64,000 bases of DNA. Source: Anastrepha obliqua. Its lineage: Eukaryota > Arthropoda > Insecta > Diptera > Tephritidae. The notes below the pieces were generated by a model, which worked only from the letters and a program-made list of their open reading frames with translations, was not told where the DNA came from and ran no database searches. Every line of letters begins with the position of its first letter. Positions within the stretch are counted from its first letter, which is position 1. The position numbers were made by a program, and so were the translations under genes. The DNA is taken from NCBI RefSeq assembly GCF_027943255.1, contig NC_072897.1:16678044-16742043 (forward strand). Direction: 5' to 3'. Shown here in pieces: positions 32,418 to 43,817 of the stretch.

Positions 32418-33730
32418 GGGTAAAGAAAGCCAGTATAGCCTTATACTCCTGCAAATCTATGTTCGGTGAAAAATGGGGACTCAAGCCACAGGTCATGTTG
32501 TGGATGTACAACGCAGTGCTTTTGCCAATTTTAACGTGCCTGGTTTGGTGGGAGGCTCTTCGGAAGGGCTATATATCACTAAACTGGGAAGGGTGCAAAA
32601 GACTGCATGCATTGGCATCACCAGAGCATGTAAAACTTGCCCCAGTGCTGCCCTGAATGTCCTTATTTACTTCCTTCCTATCGACTTTTACGTTATTTCC
32701 ACCGCAGCTCAAAGTGCAATCAGGTTAAAGAAGGTTGGCCTCTGGAGACAATCTCTCAAGAGACATGTTAGCATATTCGCGCAGTTAGCACCATATTTCT
32801 CCGAACTTCGAACAGATCTCTCTATCCGCAAACCAGAGTTTGAGGGTCGTGCTAGGGCAATCTTTCCAAATAAGCAGGATTGGATCGAGGAGAAAATCTA
32901 CACTGACGGTTCCAAGATGGAATCGGGAGTCGAAGCAGGGGTTTTTTCTAAATCAGCCAATTTATCTATCTCCTTTAAACTGCCGAAATGCCAGTGTTTT
33001 TCAACCAGAAGTCTTTGCGATCCTGCAGACATGCAAAATGCTTAGGGAACGAGGGAGATATTAACATTTTCTCCGATACTTAAGCAGCGATCAAGGCTCT
33101 GACGACGCTATGGTGCAGAACGAAATTAGTAAACTCCTGTAAGGAGGAGATCAAATCTCGTGGGTGTGCAGGTTACATTTCTCTGATCTGGGTTCCACGA
33201 CATATGAACGCAGAGGGAAATAAAATTGCTGAGGAGCTTGCCAGGAAGGGGACTGAATTGGCCTCAGAAACCTCCTACCCCGTCACCGGCATCCCCCTGA
33301 CAGTTGTTAAAGGGGAACAGCACAAATTATTTCTCAGGAAAGCGCAGAAAAGATGGAGCTCCATTTTTTCATGTACTATTTCGAAAACCCTTTGGTTTCA
33401 GTACAATGTACGAAGAACTCAGAAAGTTCTTTGGACTCCTTGCCATTCAATTTCCAAACTCATAGCTGTTATTATTTACCGGTTACTGGATGATCGGCAC
33501 ACACGCGGAAGAGCTAGGGTTACCATTTAATCCCCATTGCAAAAGCTGTAGGTATCTTTCAGAGAAGGAGCCTGTTGAGCACTGAGTGCTCCTTTCTTCC
33601 ACAGCCTGGGACAGTGCTCCAACCTAAATCCCATTAATCTTCTCCAGGCTTTAAGGTTAATCTTTATGTCAGTTAAATTCAGATACCATTCCGCCCTCGT
33701 GAAAGGTAGAAATCGTAAACACATAACGCT
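32418..33730 (+). pseudogene. LOA-like ORF2 3' part: RT thumb, RNase H, zinc tail (unit 1)
   Basis: Frames in order: MFGEKWGLKPQVMLWMYNAV (thumb), WEGCKRLHALAS, then RNase H with IYTDGSKMESGVEAGVFS at ~32899, EVFAILQTCKMLRE, INIFSDT, a stop at ~33081, and SLIWVPRHMNAEGNKIAEEL at ~33180-33240. The tail holds GTHAEELGLPFNPHCKSC and KEPVEHLLC (Cys-His cluster). RNase H Asp (TDGS), Glu and Asp (FSDT) are recognisable. Frameshifts near 32545, 33000 and 33480 disable it. The next part of the element (ORF1, EN) is not upstream, because this is a unit boundary. Confidence 0.85.
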
Positions 33731-34057
33731 TATCGTGGGCCACGGTAGGTATAATTATACAACAGTTAAGCCTGGCTTGTCAAGGGCGGAAGTTGTTTCA
33801 GCATATATACTGTAAGACCAAGTGTAACTATTTACGGAACATATTTTATATATTTTGATCCTATTTTTGTTAAATTTAGAAGGGAACATCCTTGAAGATT
33901 GATTGGAGATTCATCGACAACGATCGTATCACCTGGAATATACAGAGAGCGTGGTGTTAATAAGTGGTTTAATTTTGCAAAAAAAGTTTAATTATAAGGC
34001 TGAATATCGTTCAAATGCAAACAGCATTAAATTTATGAGAATCTGTTATATGACATA
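33731..34057. other. Unassigned spacer of the unit (unit 1)
   Basis: About 330 bp follow the LOA tail: a GC-balanced stretch (TATCGTGGGCCACGG) and AT-rich DNA up to the Helitron's A target base. A short frame with NILEDxLEIHRQRSYHLEY-like sequence is not recognised. Confidence 0.4.
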
Positions 34058-34578
34058 CTAGCTTTAACCCGCGGCCCCGCTCGCGCAGGAGTAGTTTTGA
34101 AGGATTTAGGATATGTATATAAAAGAATTACAAACAATAATTTCATAGAAAATATATTTTTTTTATAACCATAATATTATAATACCCGGCATCCGTTGCT
34201 ATGCGTCGTTGAATAAAATCAAAACAACCAATCAGAAAAATATCAAGCAAAATTATTTTAATTAATTTTCTACCTCAAACCGTTTTTGAACTTTACATTT
34301 GGGTCATAGTTGAACAGCTTATGCGGATTATGAACTCTAGAGTGTGCTGTAAATAGTGGGAAATAGAAAAACTAAGATTTTTTAAATTAAATTTAAGCGA
34401 ATATTCGATTATTAGTGACGAATGAGAGTGGTGGTGCGGCCTGGGGGCTGTGGCATAAAACATGCCTATAACCTTCATTGGGTGAAAATATGAATGTATA
34501 AAACTTGTTACGTCATTTGGTTTGTCGTTTCGTAGTGATGCGCGGACAACGTACAGACATTCACCTTTATAGTATAGA
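34058..34578 (-). mobile_element. Non-autonomous Helitron, 521 bp (unit 1)
   Basis: The minus strand starts TCTATACTATAAAGGTGAATG at 34578 and ends GGTTAAAGCTAG at 34058. A GC-rich pairing segment (GCGCGAGCGGGGCCGCGG) lies just before the 3' end. Flanks are A (34057) and T (34579). No coding sequence was found. The same TC/CTAG termini class occurs at 1129-10953 and 11952-13816. Confidence 0.85.
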
Positions 34579-34699
34579 TTATACAGGGTGAACGATATGA
34601 AGTGTTGCCTATTCAAAATACCAAAATTTTTTTGTGTGAAATTAGTTTTTATTGATTTCAAAGACAAAATTGTTCAAAAATTATTACAATTTTAACATA

Positions 34700-35633
34700 C
34701 CTTCTACTCAAATATGAACGAGACGGTATCAATAAAACGGTCCGCGGATGACATATGGCAAAAATAAATTTTTTGTTGTTTGGTAGGACTGTTATAAGCT
34801 TACATGGCAAATTTCAGCGTGATATGTCACATAGTTTGTTTTCTGTGCTACTGTAAACAAGTCAAGCTCGAGTGTGTTCTTCGAATTTAACGATGGAAAT
34901 TCAAGTTGAACAAAGAATTTGTTTGAAATTTTGTTATTCCAACAAAATTTCGGCTTCAGACGCCTTAAAAATGTTGCAGACGACCTATGGAGATTCTGCT
35001 CTATAGCGTGCACGTGTTTTCCAGTGGTACAAATCGTTCAAAGAGCGCCGTACATTGGTAGAAAACTTGCCTCATGAACGTCGTCAAGCAACATCAGTAA
35101 ACGACGAAAACATCGGAAAAGTAAAGGAAATTGTGCTTGAAAATCGCACAAATCGCAAAATCGGTTAACGCTGAATATTATTTAGACGTTTTAAAGCGTT
35201 TGCGCGAGAACATTCGTCTTAAAAGGAAGGAATTGTGGGACAACAAGTCATGGCTCTTGCATCACGATAATGCACCAGCTCACACATCACGTCTTGTTCG
35301 CGATTATTTGAACAAAAATAATGTTAATGTCGTTCCGCAAGCACCGTATTCGCTTGATATGGCTCCATGTGACTTTTTCCTGTTTCCCAAGCTCAAGTTG
35401 CCGCTCCGTGGAAAACATTTTGAGACAATTGAAGTCATAAAAGAGAATTCGAAGAACACACTCGAGCTTGACTTGTTTACAGTAGAACAGAAAACAAACT
35501 ATGTGACATATCACGTCGAAATTTGCCATGTAAGCTTATAACAGTCCTACCAAAAAACGAAAAATTTATTTTTGCCATATGTCATCCGCGGACCGTTTTA
35601 TTGATACCGTCTCGTTCATATTTGAGTAGAAGA
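34700..35633 (+). mobile_element. Mariner with 188-bp inverted repeats, internally deleted (unit 1)
   Basis: TA flanks lie at 34698-34699 and 35634-35635. The left arm 34700-34887 and right arm 35446-35633 are inverted copies differing at few sites (both hold AACGAGACGGTATCAATAAA and TCAAGCTCGAGTGTGTTCTT). The transposase between and within the arms has lost its central part. Long arms are unusual for mariner. Confidence 0.88.
34893..35541 (+). pseudogene. Mariner transposase, broken (unit 1)
   Basis: The N-terminal HTH part starts at ATG 34893: MEIQVEQRICLKFCY, ALKMLQTTYGDSAL, stop, then RARVFQWYKSFKERR and NDENIGKVKEIV. At ~35168 the frame ends with a stop, and the middle with the first catalytic Asp is absent. 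It continues with WDNKSWLLHHDNAPAHTSRL (second Asp, HDNAPAH) and PYSLDMAPCDFFLFPKLK (third Asp, D34D type, with SLDM for the usual SPDL). It runs into the right inverted repeat. Mariner transposases cut and paste their element at TA; this copy is dead. Confidence 0.88.
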
Positions 35634-35635
35634 TA

Positions 35636-35770
35636 TATTCACTTCAGTTCGATATGACCACTTTTTGCCTTGATTATAGCCTTCAAACGGTCAAAAAATG
35701 AGTTGCATCCTTCGCTATGGCCATATTCGCAGTGCCAAACATCTAATATTGATGAAATGACTCGAGCTTG
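35636..35770 (-). pseudogene. Transposase C-terminal scrap (unit 1)
   Basis: The minus strand reads VWHCEYGHSEGCNSFFDRL then KAIIKAKSGHIELK and a stop, resembling the C-terminal end of a Tc1/mariner transposase. It is not linked to either neighbouring element. The CAGGGTGAACGATATG end at 34583 may belong to the same outer, otherwise deleted element. Confidence 0.4.
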
Positions 35771-36655
35771 TAAAGGGTGATCACTTTAGAGGTATAGGAT
35801 TTTCAATTCAAATAAAACAACGAAAGTTCAAATTCATTCGGCAATATTTAATATTTTTGTGTAGAGCCATTCATAACATTTACTTTTTATAGAAAATTCC
35901 TTTCATATGTCGGCCGCAATTGCACCGTAATTCGGCTATCCGTAAACACCAATTTTGAATGACTCGCTGGAGGACTTCGGCCGGTATATCGTGAAGAAGA
36001 AGAAGTAATGTTGGTTTCCAATGCCTCGATCAAAGCTGGTTTATCTACAACGCATTTAGACTTTGCATACCCCTACAAATAAAAGTCCAAAGTTGTGATA
36101 TCACATGATCTAGGTGGCCAATCTACTGGTCCGAGACGAGAGGTAAATTGCTCACCGAAACAACCTCGCAGTAAATTCATTGTTTCACGGGCTGCGTGGC
36201 AAGTAACGCCGCCTTGTTGGAACCAAATATTGTGGAGATCACGGGCTTCACTTTCCGGCATCAAAAAGTCGTTTATCATTGCGCGATAGCGTTCGCCATT
36301 CACTGTTACATTAGCGCCAGACTCATCTCTGAAGAAGGTTGTTCTCAATGGATGTAATGGCTGTAATGGTTGTTCTTGAATGGCTTTGGGTTGCTCCCCA
36401 GCCCAAATGCGGCAATTTCGCTTACTGACGTAGCCATTAAGCCCGATAGTCGATTTTCGTAATACTTTTAATTCTTGAGGAGTAAGTCGCTTAAGGGTGC
36501 CGTTGCTGAAGCACTGCTGGTGGTTCCAGAAGCCGGTCGATGTAACTATGAAAGTCGGATAGCAACTATAAAGAGACGTTACGGGAGTGACCACAGGCAA
36601 GAAATGTTCCAGATGGAACTGACGAATTGCTGCCAAACGATATATGAGACTTTGC
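35771..36655 (-). mobile_element. IS630/mariner-superfamily transposon, 5'-truncated (unit 1)
   Basis: One end is visible: AAAGGGTGATCACTTTAGAGG at 35772, the 3' terminus on the minus strand. The other end is lost at ~36655 against Gypsy sequence. The transposase fills 36073-36636, with its frameshifted C-terminus at 36072-35900. Confidence 0.7.
36073..36636 (-). pseudogene. DDE_3-type transposase (unit 1)
   Basis: The 187-aa frame contains LNGYVSKRNCRIWAGEQPKA, VTVNGERYRAMINDFLMPE, IWFQQGGVTCHAARETMNLL (second catalytic block; the usual Asp of QQDGA is Gly) and VDWPPRSCDITTLDFYL (third block), then a stop where the family continues 'WG'. The 'NG.RY..M' and 'PPRSCDLTPLD' patterns mark a group of insect Tc1/mariner-like elements. 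The Asp-to-Gly change alone would kill catalysis. The first catalytic block is deleted between residues 98 and 105. Confidence 0.8.
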
Positions 36656-37955
36656 GGTAATACGCAACTGATATTGAACGTTCAGCGCATTTGGCGTATG
36701 CAAAGAAAACAGAAGATTTCGTAGAAAAGATGAAGGGCTAAGGTTTTATGAAGGGTACGCGAGAAGAAGAAACAATAAAGAGAATAATACGCGAGTCCTC
36801 TACTCAAATGCCATGACCCAGCAGTTCGAGAATAAAGTGTGGCAACTGCGGTAAGACCGGGCATATGGCACGCGATTTCAGTACACCACGCAGCCAACTG
36901 AAGACGAACCCAGGTAGAAGGAAGCGAAGCGCTAAGACTGACTCTGGCCACAGGTGCAACGAACTCGGTTATCCGGTCAGATTTAGTAAACGGTAATGTG
37001 GATGTAAACGGAACCAGTGGATGACTACAAGTTTCAAACAGGTACAGGAGAGAGAACTACGCTTTCTGGAAAGGTAGTTTGTGAAGTCATTATTGGAGTA
37101 ATTTAATTTAATCTAAATAATTTCAAGTTACCATTTATTTCAGATGTAGGAGCTATAATTGGGAAATGTTGGACTTTAGAAGAAAGAGAAATGTCGGTCA
37201 GTCATAGTAAACCACAATAGACCACAACGGGAAAGAGAAGAATTCTAGGAAGCAAGAAGAAAAATCTCCGATTTCATAAGAATTTAGTTGCAGGAAGTTA
37301 GAGGGCTAGATAGGACAAAAACTAAGAGATTCCTGGAGAAATACGGCTCGCTATTCAACGGTGATTGTGGAAAGTCTGGAAGGACTGTGATGGTGAAACA
37401 CTGAATAGATATAGGAGATGAAAAGCCAATTCGTCAAGTTCCACGTCGAGACCACTAGCAAAGCACGAAGAAGCAAATAAGATAATCCAAGAAATGCAGC
37501 AAAGTTGAGTTAGTGAGCCATCAATAAGCCAGTGGAGCTCAGGGGGTGTGCTGGTTAGAAAGAAAGATGGAAGCACCCGATTTATGGTGATTATAGAAAG
37601 CTGAATGAAGTCACGAAAAAGGTCAGCGAATCATAATCACGAATAGATGACACTCTCGACATTTTATCTGGCGCGAAATGGTTTTCCACGCTTGATTTAA
37701 AAAATAGTTACTGGCAGGTAGACAGCCTGCGACATAGAAGGTGGGTTGGGGCAGTTTTCTGTGATGCCTTTCGGATTACGTAATGTGCCAGCAACCTTTG
37801 AGCGTCTGATGAAGCTTGCGCTGAGGGGCTACACTGGAAAACGTGTTTGGTGTATCAGTATTACATCATCGTCATGGGTAAAAATTTGAACTTTGAAGAA
37901 GTCCTTCAACGCATTGTCTCTACGCGATTGCGAGTGAATCTGAAGCAGTGCGGCT
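36656..37955 (+). pseudogene. Gypsy-type LTR retrotransposon gag-pol fragment (unit 1)
   Basis: A CCHC knuckle KCGNCGKTGHMARDF sits at 36835-36879, with Phe in place of the last Cys. After a degraded protease region, RT is readable with frameshifts: SGVVLVRKKDGSTRFMV, YRKLNEVTKK, RIDDTLDILSGAKWFSTLDL, YWQVD, and FSVMPFGLRNVPATFERLMK at ~37760. The catalytic YLDD block is replaced by YQYYIIVMG. There are no LTRs, integrase or env. This is a decayed internal piece. Confidence 0.78.
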
Positions 37956-38041
37956 GAATAAGGACGTACCTAGCTCAATATACAAAGTATGGTGTTCGCT
38001 ACACGTTACAATAGTACAGTATCATTCGGAGTATCTTTAGT

Positions 38042-39573
38042 ATGATCGGGGGTAGAACAAATCCCCAATCCGAAGCGGAACTGCATATATCGATGGATAA
38101 GTGGCTATGGGGTATCTAGTCGCTAATAAAAGATAAAATCACAGTGCTCTCAAGGAACTATATCAATACCCCTCTAACAACTGAGCAAATAGACTCCATC
38201 TAGAATCTCATCCTTGAAACAGAAGTGGCGGGGAAAGACCAGAATATAACACTCGCATTTTTGGGCGCGATCTACAAATCAGCATACATGGTTCTGCACT
38301 ACGAGGATAGCGCTTCAACGGACTGGCTAAAAGCGGCTCTTACTGACGCGACACCTTGGGAGGGTGCTTCACTGTGGGTCGCAGAGGAATCCAAAATACC
38401 TCCCTCACAGATAGCAGTGGGGTACTTTCCTGACCCCAGTCCTTAGAAACCAAAAATATACTGGACTTCTTACAGGGGCAGAAAAAAGGCTTCAATGTTG
38501 ACACATGGCGTACTCTTTTTAGAGTCGGAAGAGGCTCAAATGTAACACTGGTTCTAGCACCAGACCTGAAATCAGCAGCCAGCTTGGGTAAGCTACCAAT
38601 TCTGTTAAGTGACATTCAAGCTCATGACTGCGCCCCTCAATTCAGATCGATTAATGGATAAAATGGAAGCTGTGGAGTTGAATGAAGAGGACGAATGTAT
38701 CCAATCCAACCCTAACCCAGCAATCAGTGAATGAAGTGCATCCAGGAAAATCTTCATCACGCTAAGACCGCATCGGCCGAACTTAGTACGAGGCTTGTCC
38801 GTTGAAACATCAACATAGAGCTTATTCAGGAGCCCTTGTTAAACAGAGACCACATTAATGGCCTCACAGTTCAAGCACAAAGGTAATTTATGACGTGGAC
38901 GCAGTCAACCCAAGGGCTGAGCTTATTATAGACACCAATATTAAATATTTTGCCTTTACAGAATTTCTTAATGGCGTCACGGCAACAGTACTAGTCGAAG
39001 CGGAAAGAAATATCACAGTTGGGGTAATAATAGGAAAGCCCTTACACTATATAACAAGGAACTGAGGAAGTCAAAAACGAACTTATGGCAAAAGTTCTAT
39101 AAGGGACTAAACGATGGTATTATCACCACTGCTTTGGTCTCTCCTGGCTGAAAACCTAGTACAAACCCTTAATAATAAAGAGGACAAAACAATTGGATAT
39201 GCAGATGACATTTCTGCAATAATTAAAGGCAACCACGGAAGGACCGCAAAGGACTGGCTGCAAGACGCCTTAAATACCACCTGAGAATGGTGTAAGAAAG
39301 AGGGACGATCAATAAACCCTTCCAACACCACTATTGTCCCCTTTACCAGGAAAAGGGTTGTAAATATACCCACTCTGGAAATAAATGGAACGGAGGTAAC
39401 TCTAAAAAGAGAGGTTAAATATCTAGGAATTATGCTGGATAAGAAAGCTCACCTGGGAGGCCCTCCTCAACTCAGTACAAAAAAGGGTAACAAAAACAGC
39501 ATCGTCAACAAAACAGCTTTTGGAAAAATCCTGAGCCTTAGCCATATATAGCCTTTTGGATCTGCACCCAAAT
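38042..39573 (+). pseudogene. LOA-like ORF1, endonuclease and partial RT (unit 1)
   Basis: ORF1: ATG 38042, then TLAFLGAIYKSAYMVLHYED, WEGASLWVAEESKIP and GYFPDPSP (38225-38446), followed after a stop by ILDFLQGQKKGFNVDTWRTL and GSNVTLVLAPDLKSA. Endonuclease traces: ELIQEPLLNRDHINGL at ~38820 and a VNPRAELIIDTNIKYF stretch. A large deletion leads to RT at 39130 (LLAENLVQTLNNKEDKTIGY then ADDISAIIK, catalytic YADD) and EVKYLGIMLDKK. The sequence then meets the thumb of the next unit at 39574. Confidence 0.82.
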
Positions 39574-40886
39574 GGGTAAAGAAAGCCAGTATAGCCTTAT
39601 ACTCCTGCAAATCTATGTTCGGTGAAAAATGGGGACTCAAGCCACAGGTCATGTTGTGGATGTACAACGCAGTGCTTTTGCCAATTTTAACGTGCCTGGT
39701 TTGGTGGGAGGCTCTTCGGAAGGGCTATATATCACTAAACTGGGAAGGGTGCAAAAGACTGCATGCATTGGCATCACCAGAGCATGTAAAACTTGCCCCA
39801 GTGCTGCCCTGAATGTCCTTATTTACTTCCTTCCTATCGACTTTTACGTTATTTCCACCGCAGCTCAAAGTGCAATCAGGTTAAAGAAGGTTGGCCTCTG
39901 GAGACAATCTCTCAAGAGACATGTTAGCATACTCGCGCAGTTAGCACCATATTTCTCCGAACTTCGAACAGATCTCTCTATCCGCAAACCAGAGTTTGAG
40001 GGTCGTGCTAGGGCAATCTTTCCAAATAAGCAGGATTGGATCGAGGAGAAAATCTACACTGACGGTTCCAAGATGGAATCGGGAGTCGAAGCAGGGGTTT
40101 TTTCTAAATCAGCCAATTTATCTATCTCCTTTAAACTGCCGAAATGCCAGTGTTTTTCAACCAGAAGTCTTTGCGATCCTGCAGACATGCAAAATGCTTA
40201 GGGAACGAGGGAGATATTAACATTTTCTCCGATACTTAAGCAGCGATCAAGGCTCTGACGACGCTATGGTGCAGAACGAAATTAGTAAACTCCTGTAAGG
40301 AGGAGATCAAATCTCGTGGGTGTGCAGGTTACATTTCTCTGATCTGGGTTCCACGACATATGAACGCAGAGGGAAATAAAATTGCTGAGGAGCTTGCCAG
40401 GAAGGGGACTGAATTGGCCTCAGAAACCTCCTACCCCGTCACCGGCATCCCCCTGACAGTTGTTAAAGGGGAACAGCACAAATTATTTCTCAGGAAAGCG
40501 CAGAAAAGATGGAGCTCCATTTTTTCATGTACTATTTCGAAAACCCTTTGGTTTCAGTACAATGTACGAAGAACTCAGAAAGTTCTTTGGACTCCTTGCC
40601 ATTCAATTTCCAAACTCATAGCTGTTATTATTTACCGGTTACTGGATGATCGGCACACACGCGGAAGAGCTAGGGTTACCATTTAATCCCCATTGCAAAA
40701 GCTGTAGGTATCTTTCAGAGAAGGAGCCTGTTGAGCACTGAGTGCTCCTTTCTTCCACAGCCTGGGACAGTGCTCCAACCTAAATCCCATTAATCTTCTC
40801 CAGGCTTTAAGGTTAATCTTTATGTCAGTTAAATTCAGATACCATTCCGCTCTCGTGAAAGGTAGAAATCGTAAACACATTACTCT
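39574..40886 (+). pseudogene. LOA-like RT thumb/RNase H (unit 2)
   Basis: It has the same domains and breaks as 32418-33730. It follows directly on the LOA RT part of unit 1, giving an almost continuous but partly duplicated element across 38042-40886. Confidence 0.85.
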
Positions 40887-41213
40887 TATCGTGGGCCACG
40901 GTAGGTATAATTATACAACAGTTAAGCCTGGCTTGTCAAGGGCGGAAGTTGTTTCAGCATATATACCGTAAGACTAAGTGTAACTATTTACGGAACATAT
41001 TTTATATATTTTGATCCTATTTTTGTTAAATTTAGAAGGGAACATCCTTGAAGATTGATTGGAGATTCATCGACAACGATCGTATCACCTGGAATATACA
41101 GAGAGCGTGGTGTTAATAAGTGGTTTAATTTTGCAAAAAAAGTTTAATTATAAGGCTGAATATCGTTGAAATGCAAACAGTATTAAATTTATGAGAATCT
41201 GTTATATGACATA

Positions 41214-41735
41214 CTAGCTTTAACCCGCGGCCCCGCTCGCGCAGGAGTAGTTTTGAAGGATTTAGGATATGTATATAAAAGAATTACAAACAATAATTTC
41301 ATAGAAAATATATTTTTTTTATAACCATAATATTATAATACCCGGCATCCGTTGCTATGCGTCGTTGAATAAAATCAAAACAACCAATCAGAAAAATATC
41401 AAGCAAAATTATTTTAATTAATTTTCTACCTCAAACCGTTTTTGAACTTTACATTTGGGTCATAGTTGAACAGCTTATGCGGATTATGAACTCTAGAGTG
41501 TGCTGTAAATAGTGGGAAATAGGAAAAACTAAGATTTTTTAAATTAAATTTAAGCGAATATTCGATTATTAGTGACGAATGATAGTGGTGGTGCGGCCTG
41601 GGGGCTGTGGCATAAAACATGCCTATAACCTTCATTGGGTGAAAATATGAATGTATAAAACTTGTTACGTCATTTGGTTTGTCGTTTCGTAGTGATGCGC
41701 GGACAACGTACAGACATTCACTTTTATAGTATAGA
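41214..41735 (-). mobile_element. Non-autonomous Helitron (unit 2)
   Basis: This is the same element as at 34058-34578, with A/T flanks and TC/CTAG ends. Confidence 0.85.
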
Positions 41736-41856
41736 TTATACAGGGTGAACGATATGAAGTGTTACCTATTCAAAATACCAAAATTTTTTTGTGTGAAATT
41801 AGTTTTTATTGATTTCAAAGACAAAATTGTTCAAAAATTATTACAATTTTAACATA

Positions 41857-42790
41857 CCTTCTACTCAAATATGAACGAGACGGTATCAATAAAACGGTCC
41901 GCGGATGACATATGGCAAAAATAAATTTTTTGTTGTTTGGTAGGACTGTTATAAGCTTACATGGCAAATTTCAGCGTGATATGTCACATAGTTTGTTTTC
42001 TGTGCTACTGTAAACAAGTCAAGCTCGAGTGTGTTCTTCGAATTTAACGATGGAAATTCAAGTTGAACAAAGAATTTGTTTGAAATTTTGTTATTCCAAC
42101 AAAATTTCGGCTTCAGATGCCTTAAAAATGTTGCAGACGACCTATGGAGATTCTGCTCTATAGCGTGCACGTGTTTTCCAGTGGTACAAATCGTTCAAAG
42201 AGCGCCGTACATTGGTAGAAAACTTGCCTCATGAACGTCGTCCAGCAACATCAGTAAACGACGAAAACATCGGAAAAGTAAAGGAAATTGTGCTTGAAAA
42301 TCGCACAAATCGCAAAATCGGTTAACGCTGAATATTATTTAGACATTTTAAAGCGTTTGCGCGAGAACATTCGTCTTAAAAGGAAGGAATTGTGGGACAA
42401 CAAGTCATGGCTCTTGCATCACGATAATGCACCAGCTCACACATCACGTCTTGTTCGCGATTATTTGAACAAAAATAATGTTAATGTCGTTCCGCAAGCA
42501 CCGTATTCGCTTGATATGGCTCCATGTGACTTTTTCCTGTTTCCCAAGCTCAAGTTGCCGCTCCGTGGAAAACATTTTGAGACAATTGAAGTCATAAAAG
42601 AGAATTCGAAGAACACACTCGAGCTTGACTTGTTTACAGTAGAACAGAAAACAAACTATGTGACATATCACGTCGAAATTTGCCATGTAAGCTTATAACA
42701 GTCCTACCAAAAAACGAAAAATTTATTTTTGCCATATGTCATCCGCGGACCGTTTTATTGATACCGTCTCGTTCATATTTGAGTAGAAGA
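41857..42790 (+). mobile_element. Mariner with long inverted repeats (unit 2)
   Basis: TA flanks at 41855-41856 and 42791-42792. The transposase remnant at 42050-42698 has the same stops as unit 1. A Val-to-Ile change occurs in YLDILKRL. Confidence 0.88.
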
Positions 42791-43234
42791 TATATTCACT
42801 TCAGTTCGATATGACCACTTTTTGCCTTGATTATAGCCTTCAAACGGTCAAAAAATGAGTTGCATCCTTCGCTATGGCCATATTCGCAGTGCCAAACATC
42901 TAATATTGATGAAATGACTCGAGCTTGTAAAGGGTGATCACTTTAGAGGTATAGGATTTTCAATTCAAATAAAACAACGAAAGTTCAAATTCATTCGGCA
43001 ATATTTAATATTTTTGTGTAGAGCCATTCATAACATTTACTTTTTATATAATAGATAATTCCTTTCATATGTTGGCCGCAATTGCACCGTAATTCGGCTA
43101 TCCGTAAACACCAATTTTGAATGACTCGCTGGAGGACTTCGGCCGGTATATCGTGAAGAAGAAGAAGTAATGTTGGTTTCCAATGCCTCGATCAAAGCTG
43201 GTTTATCTACAACGCATTTAGACTTTGCATACCC

Positions 43235-43798
43235 CTACAAATAAAAGTCCAAAGTTGTGATATCACATGATCTAGGTGGCCAATCTACTGGTCCGAGACG
43301 AGAGGTAAATTGCTCACCGAAACAACCTCGCAATATATTCATTGTTTCACGGGCTGCGTGGCAAGTAACGCCGCCTTGTTGGAACCAAATATTGTGGAGA
43401 TCACGGGCTTCACTTTCCGGCATCAAAAAGTCCTTTATCATTGCGCGATAGCGTTCGCCATTCACTGTTACATTAGCGCCAGACTCATCTCTGAAGAAGG
43501 TTGTTCTCAATGGATGTAATGGCTGTAATGGTTGTTCTTGAATGGCTTTGGGTTGCTCCCCAGCCCAAATGCGGCAATTTCGCTTACTGACGTAGCCATT
43601 AAGCCCGATAGTCGATTTTCGTAATACTTTTAATTCTTGAGGAGTAAGTCGCTTAAGGGTGCCGTTACTGAAGCACTGCTGGTGGTTCCAGAAGCCGGTC
43701 GATGTAACTATGAAAGTCGGATAGCAGCTATAGAGAGACGTTACGGGAGTGACCACAGGCAAGAAATGTTCCAGATGGAACTGACGAATTGCTGCCAA
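43235..43798 (-). pseudogene. DDE_3-type transposase (unit 2)
   Basis: This is a 187-aa copy of 36073-36636 with two changes (AMIKDFL, TMNILRG). The host element spans about 42928-43817. Confidence 0.8.
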
Positions 43799-43817
43799 AC
43801 GATATATGAGACTTTGC

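Larger units (their letters stand above)
32418..39573 (+). repeat. Tandem unit 1 (7156 bp)
   Basis: It is the left edge of the array, next to the Tc1-like remnant. It is the longest unit and retains both a 24-25-bp segment at ~36795-36828 lost in unit 2 and a 28-bp segment at ~36949-36978 lost in units 3 and 4. Unique single-base differences include AAGCA for CAGCA at ~35086. Confidence 0.95.
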
